Both the position numbers and the translations under genes were made by a program. Below are positions 57,186-64,000 of a DNA stretch of 64,000 bases, piece after piece; the first letter of the stretch is position 1; the number at the start of each line of letters is the position of its first letter. This DNA comes from Alitta virens (Eukaryota > Annelida > Polychaeta > Phyllodocida > Nereididae), in the NCBI GenBank assembly GCA_932294295.1, contig OW028576.1:44928247-44992246 (forward strand), in the 5' to 3' direction. Below the pieces are notes generated by a model. That model saw only the letters and a list, made by a program, of their open reading frames with translations. It was not told the origin of the DNA and did not search any database.

Positions 57186-57904
57186 CAAGAATATTTGCAA
57201 GGTTACATTTTATTTACAATTGGTGTTTATAAATGGCATATATGTAAGACTCAAATCAGGGGCCAGCCCCAAATCAGGGGCCAATACCTAATCAAGGGCC
57301 AGACCATTGTTCATGACGTCACTAAACAATAGTCTAAACAATTCACCTTGAGCTAGAGCCTCTACAGTGGATAACTCTGTAAATTCCAGATTTTATTATT
57401 CTTTTTTATTGTTATGTTATCTTATTTTCCCCGGACAGGTGTATTTGCAAATACATTCATTCTGAGTTATCCTGAAAAACTTTTTTTCCAATTATAAATG
57501 ATTATTGTAGACGACATCGACCACCTTTTTATCTTTAGTTTCTTCTTATTTTATTTCATTTATTACCTAATATTTTTACCTTTCAATGATTAGGAAGGCA
57601 TGAAAATAATACAATTTATTTATTCCCTATCTTTTGGGGACTGCCCCCAAACCCCCGCTGAACCCCAGCTATGATTTTTATTCAAATTCTAAAACTTATC
57701 AAAATGATCTACATAAAAAAGTGTTATACATTAAAGAACCAAACCTTCGCAATGAATCTGCTATCTTACAGAACCATCACCAGTTGCCGCCAGTCGCAAG
57801 GAAACAACGTCAGAAACGTCCGAAGTTAACGCCAGAAGCAGCCCCGCCGCTCAAGAACATCGGTCCCCAGTAAGTCCACTACATCGATTATTGCTCAAAA
57901 CAAT

Positions 57905-58385
57905 ATGGCTAACAGCAACTCCATCAGCGTTCCGATCTTGGATTGGACTTCACCAGATATCGCAGAAACCTTCAAACTCTTTCGACAACGAATGGAACTG
58001 TACTCCAAAGTGAAAGGCACCAAAAAAGAAGATAAACCTGCACTCATTTTATTAGCTACCGGAAAGGAAGGACTCCGTCATTTTAATAGCTGGAATTTGT
58101 CCGACAAAGATCAAAGCAAACACAAGGTAATACTTGAACATTTCCAAGACCAATTGGAACCGAAACAGAACTTTAGAGTATGTCGACTCAAGTTAATAAA
58201 ATATCAACAAAACCCTAATGAATCGATTGATGATTTTGTGAACAAATGTCGACTGCTAGCGAACAAGTGAGATTTTACTGGAGACAAACTTAGAGAGACA
58301 GATTGGTCGAATCAATCATCGCAAGCACTCCACTCCCCGAGTATCAGAAAGAATTGTTGTCCAAGGATAAAACGTACATGCTTTT
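57905..58385 (+). pseudogene. Ty3/Gypsy-type gag fragment
   Basis: The frame from ATG 57905 to 58270 encodes a capsid-like start: FKLFRQRMELYSKV, LRHFNSWNLSDKD, FQDQLEPKQNFRVCRLKL and SIDDFVNKCRLLANK. These are typical of Gag in animal Ty3/Gypsy LTR elements. After an in-frame TGA the match goes on in another frame from about 58298 (DRLVESIIASTPLPEYQKEL, then LSKDKTYM), then stops. No protease, RT or LTR was recognised nearby, so it is a broken copy. Confidence 0.75.
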
Positions 58386-59063
58386 TCATTATACAAAATA
58401 GAATGACCCCATGTCCTTTGCGCCCTCACAATTCCATATTGATGAATAATAACAGTGTGGAAGTCAAAAGTAGCATTTTTATTGCCCTAGCAAGTTATAG
58501 CTATATCACAAAATATGTAAATGCATCTTAAAAGGATGTACAATATTAAACTTGCACTCCAAGTCTCCAGCAGTTCTTCTCATTTACATTGTTGAAAAGA
58601 CAAAACTAACCTGAGGGAACTTCACTTTCAGTGGTCTCTTTAGTTTCTGCTTCCTTTTTGGTTTGTTAGATAACATTAGCACTTGGCACAAGGGTTATTA
58701 ATCGACCATGAAATACTTGTACAACCATAAGTAAAAATAGAAAACAGTCAACACATAACAGTTAATAATGAAAATTTTAATGGGACACCTGTCTCACGAA
58801 ATTAATATTTAAATCCAGTCCTTCAATCATTTAAGAATTGTATTACTTTATGGTTAGATGGTTTTGATGGAATAGAAGAGGTTTGCATGACAATTTATGC
58901 ACAAGTGCACAGGAGTACCTGGTGGCAGTCGTAGCCTTGATTTAGGTGCTATCAGTTGAATGTGTGGTTGTGAGACATATAGAAAAATTAAAATACTAAT
59001 TGGCAGGATCAATTATATAATTTTGTAGCTAGGTGCAAGTGCATGTATATAAGTAACACATAC

Positions 59064-59112
59064 CTGGTGAGGTCGTAGCCATAACTGTTGTACTATCAGT
59101 TGATTGCGTCAT
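59064..59112 (-). CDS. Possible first coding exon of a minus-strand gene (partial)
   Basis: On the minus strand, ATG at 59112 opens MTQSTDSTTVMATTSPG and runs into a consensus donor (CCAG|GTATGT). A diverged duplicate of this segment sits at 58916-58960, with a stop. A further candidate exon with a GTTAGT donor lies at about 58609-58665 (ETKETTESEVPSG). Joining is uncertain because the acceptors are weak. The peptide is not recognised. Confidence 0.25.
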
Positions 59113-60294
59113 TTTATTTCCGCATAATAAACTTAGTCGTTATAAATTTTGGGACACTTCCGATTCGGCCTCACCACTGTAACCTCTAAGCTTTCCTCAT
59201 AACAATGCTCATGCTTACTGACACTCAGACGGCTTTATATGCTGCCGGATGCAAATGTATTGATATGTTGAAGGATGGCATCCAATAAAAATATAGTTCT
59301 AAAAATGCTCAGTTACAAAATGCAAGTGAACTTCATTTGAGCATCATGAAAAGAGATTGAACTGCTTAGTGACATGAAAATGCTCAGTTACAAATAATGT
59401 GTGACCTCAAGGAAGAAATGACCACAAAATGTTCAGTTATGAATATCATGTGAATTTCGTTTGAGGCTAAGCAAAACAAAGAAATGCTTCTTGACTAGAA
59501 AATGCATAATTAGAAATAGCATGTGAACTTAATTTATAAGACCTAATAAGGAAAGAAATTTAAATACTTAGTGACCACAAAACTCTCAGTTAGCATGTGA
59601 ATTTCACTTGAGGATAAGCAAAGCAAATTGAAATGCTTCATGGTTAGAAAATGCTATTTACTTTATTTGATGACAATTAATGTGTAATTTTTTTTTGGCC
59701 ATAACCAAAATACATTTAAAAGCTTATTGCTTAGGAAATGCTCAGTTACAAATAGCATGTGAATTTCATATACAGATAAACAGCATATATTGACAAACTA
59801 GTGACAAGAAAATCCCAGACACATGACATCCTCTGGAGGTTTGTTTCCAAGTCTATGACAGGCCGCCCAGTGAACCCTTATAACCCATTTTATCCAGTAA
59901 AAAACCCATATTGGCAATTCGGGCCCATACCCTTAAAGAATGACACACATAACCCATAAAAACTCATATTCTTAAGTTCATCATTAACACATTTAGCAAT
60001 GTTGTTCCTTTTACTATGGCAAGTAGGCCTAAAGTTTTCATTATCAGAAAACTATATTTCGGATTTGGGAAAGAGTCCTTTTTAGTGAAATGTCAAAATT
60101 CTGCTGTATTTACAGCATTATTATGTCTATAAAGTTGATATTAATTTTGACTCGAGTATGAGTCCATAGAACCCCATATTGACCACGTATGAACCTTCTA
60201 AAATCCATATTGGTGGGGTGTGGACCCTTTAAGAAACCCCATATTACATTATAACTACAGTAACCGACCCGGATACAGGGACCTCGCTTATAAG

Positions 60295-60340
60295 CGGAAT
60301 ACGCTGACATTGATATAAATATCAATGTCAGCGTATTCCG
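60295..60340. repeat. Perfect 46-bp palindrome
   Basis: Arms of 22 bp (CGGAATACGCTGACATTGAT plus AT, and its exact complement) are separated by AA. No mismatch is present. Confidence 0.95.
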
Positions 60341-61365
60341 TAAGTGTTTCACATAATTGTCAATAACTACTTGTACATGTCTGGCACAATGGTTAATTGG
60401 TAGGGTATCATGAAACTTCATCTGAGCCCTACAGTTAATTACATTAAAAAAACAGCCCGTCAAGATGAACCTAGACAAAGCCAGACATCTTCTGCTATAC
60501 CATGCTACCTGCCACTATAAAAGGAACTGTTCGGCTATAGCTGGCTCTGAACATGGACATCTTATGGCTAGGTTTAGCTTGAGGTCGTCAATATGCAAAA
60601 CGTTCTGACCAGAAAACTTGTAGATGTAGGACATATCAATCAATCTTCTTATTCAGAATGTTTTGGATCCACCCCTGGTTATCGTAATTAACGCCGGCAA
60701 GTCTATTGATGGCCACAACTTCAGTGTCAGTTATTGTAATAAACACCTGGCTTCCCAGTGCTTTTATTCATTAAATGAAGCAGTTTAACATAGGCAAGAT
60801 AGTGTTATGTGTCCCAAACAGTTGCTCGGATAATGTGACATTCAGATGACTGAAGTCCGTTATAGCGAGACAGTGGTACCACTTTCGTCAGTAATTTGTG
60901 TAAGATTCAGTTAGAACTAGGTCATATGCACAATCTAAGTGACGAATGAGTCGATCACTGAAGACATAATATCATTTTCATCTCTAATCTGAAAACCTGC
61001 ATCCTGCTTGGTGACTCAATGACGTAGTCTCAGAAAGTGTCTGGGATTCACTGAACCATGTCAGAAGTGGTTAGTGGGAAACTTGTTGTGGCAGCACTGA
61101 TAATGCTCAGTAACAAATAGTCTTTATAGTGTGTGAATCTCATTGCCTATTAGCAAAGAATTGAAATGCTAAGACACTAGAAAATGCTCACTTAGAAATA
61201 GCATGTGAATTTCATTTTACCATATATGTATTACTTGAAAATAACAGTCTAGAATGGAATGAATAAACACTAATTGTAATGTAAAATTATAGTAGGATTC
61301 ATAATAAATTTCCATCTGCGCAACAATTCAGATCCCAACTTTATATAGCTGATACATGGCCAAAT

Positions 61366-61428
61366 GTGCCACGTGCGTTTTCCATGAGAAGGATAAACGC
61401 ATGGAAAACGCAAAAATGCGCGTGGCAC
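61366..61428. repeat. Imperfect hairpin
   Basis: GTGCCACGTGCGTTTTCCAT on the left pairs with CATGGAAAACGC and GCGCGTGGCAC on the right. There is an A-rich bulge and a 13-nt loop. Confidence 0.75.
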
Positions 61429-62934
61429 AAGTTGCCTTGTAGAAACACTTCTGGGAAAGAAATACCTTGAAGTTTGCTATATTCACCATTGTAATTTCTG
61501 CAGCTTCTTTGTGACCATAACAAATGACTGTAATGATGACAAAGTGGCAAAATAGTATCATTGCGAAGATAGGAAACTAGAAGTGAATTTGTACAGGAAT
61601 AATTCTTTATTGGTTATAAAGTTGGGTTTGACTTTTTGGTAACATTTATAATTTTTGCTTCTCCGCGACATATATGTAAAAAAACAATAAAAAAAATAGT
61701 GTACATTTATTTCGGATTATACTATAAGCACTTTAAAAAAGGAATGTCACATATATAAACAGTATCGAATACAACTGCACCATGGAATAAGCCACACAGC
61801 CAATAAAAGCAGCTTATTCCGTTAGCATTCACCTGAGCCTAAAAAGTTCAAGTTAAATGTTAGCTTGTGAATTTCACTTGAGTGCAGTTCTGTTATTCAC
61901 TGATAATGCCTGCTCTCTGGAGGAATTCACAATTTCACACCATGTGACAGTTATTTAGTTCCTGGATGAGTCATAGCTAAATATTAATTTGATACTATTA
62001 CTGTTAGTCACTCTTACATTAGTGTGGCCAAAGTAAACTTAGTACAGTAATAATTATTAATTACGACGAAGTTTGCCTCATTAAATAATGCTACATTTGT
62101 GATCAAAATTGCTTCCCTGAAAAGTGCTGGCCAAATGTCACTAATTTCTCATGATATTTATGTATTTCAAAATTGTATGTACATATCATTACATCAATCC
62201 AAATTTTCTAAATAATATGACAAAAATTATAAGGTGACCCCTCAGAAGCGACATATAATTGTCTTAGAGGGGTCTCCTTGCCTTTTTTTGTACTGACTTT
62301 CCCCATGATTATAATTCTTTTTCATTGTCATTGCATAGAGGTCTTATTTGTCAAAAAATTAAAATTTTATTGGCATTTCTTTAGTTTTACATGTATGAGG
62401 ATACTAGTTATTCATTGACATGATTATTTAACTTAAGTAATGACATGGAGTCACTAGAGAAGGAGGGGAAATCTCTGATGGTCTTTTAATGATGGGCAGA
62501 TAATCTGGTGTCTGGATTTATGACCCCAGCTGATAAACATTCATAGGGTTTAAACTGTGCTGATTGGCCAAATAAAGTAGGGGGAAAAAATGTTTTATAA
62601 ATAGCACCCATGTACTCTCATGTTCATAACTGTATTGCATACACAATAGTTCTCCTACCCTTTCTTTATGCATAAATACCATCATATAAATAAATAATAG
62701 GCTTTATTTAAGGATAAAGAAGCCAATGAACAGTATATAAAGAACTGGAGTTAACATAGCACAGCATAATTAAGAATCATGATATATCAATAATAAATCA
62801 ATTATAGTTAATTTATTATCTATGCATATCCTAGAATATTTCAGCAGATCTGAAACCATATTGCATAGTGTTGTAAACAGGCTTGACTAGCTTAAGATTA
62901 TCTCTCATCTCATATAGCTTAATCAATCTCATAT

Positions 62935-63092
62935 GGCCTAATCCTATGCACGAATCATGGTATGCTTTGATTTGGAATCCCTTACCTGTTGAACTAAAAC
63001 GAGTAGATGATTTAGCTAAGTTCAAAGATTTATTCAGACGTTGTAATTCCTTAGAAAAGTGTGAGGGGGAATGGGATATTTTTTTTCCCTGA
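62935..63092 (+). pseudogene. LINE 3' remnant (reverse transcriptase C-terminus)
   Basis: The frame reads ESWYALIWNPLPVELKRVDD then LAKFKDLFRRC. This is the W-N-x-L-P-x-E-L...FK ending common to jockey/CR1-like non-LTR retrotransposon polymerases. Nothing of the polymerase core is visible upstream, so it is a 5'-truncated copy. Confidence 0.6.
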
Positions 63093-63129
63093 GAAATATT
63101 CATGAACTCAATGCCTCCCCCCCCCCTCA

Positions 63130-64000
63130 CCTAAATTTAAATTACACAGTTGTAAATTACAATGACCATAAATATGAATTATCATAATGTGTATTATGAA
63201 GTTATAAATTCAAAAGTATACTATATTATGTTATGAAATAGTAAAACATTTTAATTCAACACTTTCTACATTGAAACTTCCCTGTGAATGATTATTTTGA
63301 TGACTAGAACCATGATCTGTTATTAGTTTTTATCGTATTTCTTCAAACGTATTATTTATTTATGACATAAATCTTCTATTTTGATATATGAGTTTGTCTT
63401 ACATCTTAACTAAGCCCAATAAAATGAAAACGAGCAAAGTTCAGCGAAATAGAAGTCAAAAACACAACATTTAATTGTGAGACAATGGCTTTCTAAATCA
63501 ACACAGCTCACGCCAACATCGACCGACACCAACAACATAAATATTGGCATGTAGCCAAAAAGTTGCACTTTCACGTGCATGTTTTGTCTTGGACGCCATA
63601 GTAAGCGATTTTAATAATAAGTTGAATACAGCCAAGTAAAACATCACTTAAGTTGCCATATTAGTTGTCAATGGCTTAAAATGCCGTAATTACCTTAATT
63701 CTGGATGGATTTTCACTGGAAAACTTTGTAATTGACCACCACGTGGTGGGCAAGGTATTCCCTACAATGCGCACGCAATGTGGATCAAGCTGAAATATCT
63801 TCTGGGAAATCCTTATATTGAAAGTGAGGCTCTCAAAGTCTGCTAGGACCGCAAGATTTAAAAACCCCTCTGAAAGGGGTGCAGATTGGCTGCTGCAGCA
63901 GCGAGACAAACATAGGACATCAAAGGGGACCTGCGTGAAATTAAATGGCTATTAATTCAACGGCTCTCTAGGCGAACTTAGCCTCGGAACTAATTTTAAT
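63130..64000. other. Window end, no gene seen
   Basis: AT-rich sequence without a recognised exon or repeat. The 77-codon minus-strand frame at 63676-63909 has no motif support. Confidence 0.4.

Larger units (their letters stand above)
58400..62900. other. Intergenic region with degenerate repeats, no confident gene
   Basis: 59270-59830 and 61090-61235 carry irregular copies of AATGCTCAGTTACAAATAGC and ATGTGAATTTCA spaced about 80-100 bp apart, as in an old satellite. A perfect palindrome is at 60295-60340, a hairpin at 61366-61428, a MITE-like end at 60650-60745 and a possible minus-strand exon at 59064-59112. Confidence 0.5.

Noticed and set aside
57585..57873. 79-codon ORF upstream of the gag fragment
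   Set aside because: No domain; it overlaps a GGGGGC...AAACCCCC motif also found in MITEs, so it is likely leader or repeat sequence.

Overview
This is a 64 kb piece of an AT-rich animal nuclear genome. The evidence is multi-exon genes with GT-AG introns, animal-specific gene families (a nuclear hormone receptor, a PAF-acetylhydrolase IB catalytic subunit, a Kazal inhibitor and a C2H2 zinc-finger protein), and a dense load of SINEs, MITEs and retroelement fragments. The intron style and repeat content suggest a marine invertebrate. I cannot name the phylum from sequence alone. Nothing prokaryotic or viral was seen.

Layout. 1-6677: intergenic, with tRNA-derived SINE copies, a 3 x 118-122 bp tandem repeat and palindromic X-box (RFX-type) motifs. 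6678-21686 (+): a seven-coding-exon nuclear receptor of 698 aa with an HR96/DAF-12-type P-box, a shortened D-box and a tail of about 300 aa after AF-2. Its introns hold MITEs, a large hairpin and a 24-bp minisatellite. 21687-28200: AT-rich 3' flank, probably partly 3'UTR, with CRE-rich repeat copies. 28742-30257 (-): a four-exon secreted double-Kazal protein rebuilt from splice sites. About 700 bp away and divergent, 30956-34298 (+) is a complete five-exon PAFAH1B2/3 orthologue of 229 aa with a foldback-type transposon in intron 1.

37250-46550 is a transposon-rich block. It holds a full-length 4.56 kb PIF/Harbinger element (38653-43215) with matching terminal inverted repeats and a TAA target duplication, an uninterrupted transposase and a frame-broken Myb-like partner gene. 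Two copies of one hAT-like MITE, each with its own 8-bp target duplication, and two related minisatellite arrays lie either side of it.

48121-51337 (+): a C2H2 protein with about 22 fingers whose frame is broken once at a G-run. 52295-53083 (+): an intronless, basic, unrecognised 262-aa protein. 53666-58400: a perfect hAT MITE, a decayed retroelement ORF1-like region with a nested repeat, and a Ty3/Gypsy-type gag fragment. 58400-64000: degenerate repeats, a perfect 46-bp palindrome, a possible small gene start on the minus strand and a LINE 3' remnant.

The host genes do not form an evident pathway. The only structural link is the divergent Kazal/PAFAH1B pair, which may share an upstream region containing an NRF1-type site. 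The most distinctive content is the transposon structure (Harbinger, foldback, hAT and TA MITEs with readable target duplications) and the unusual receptor architecture.
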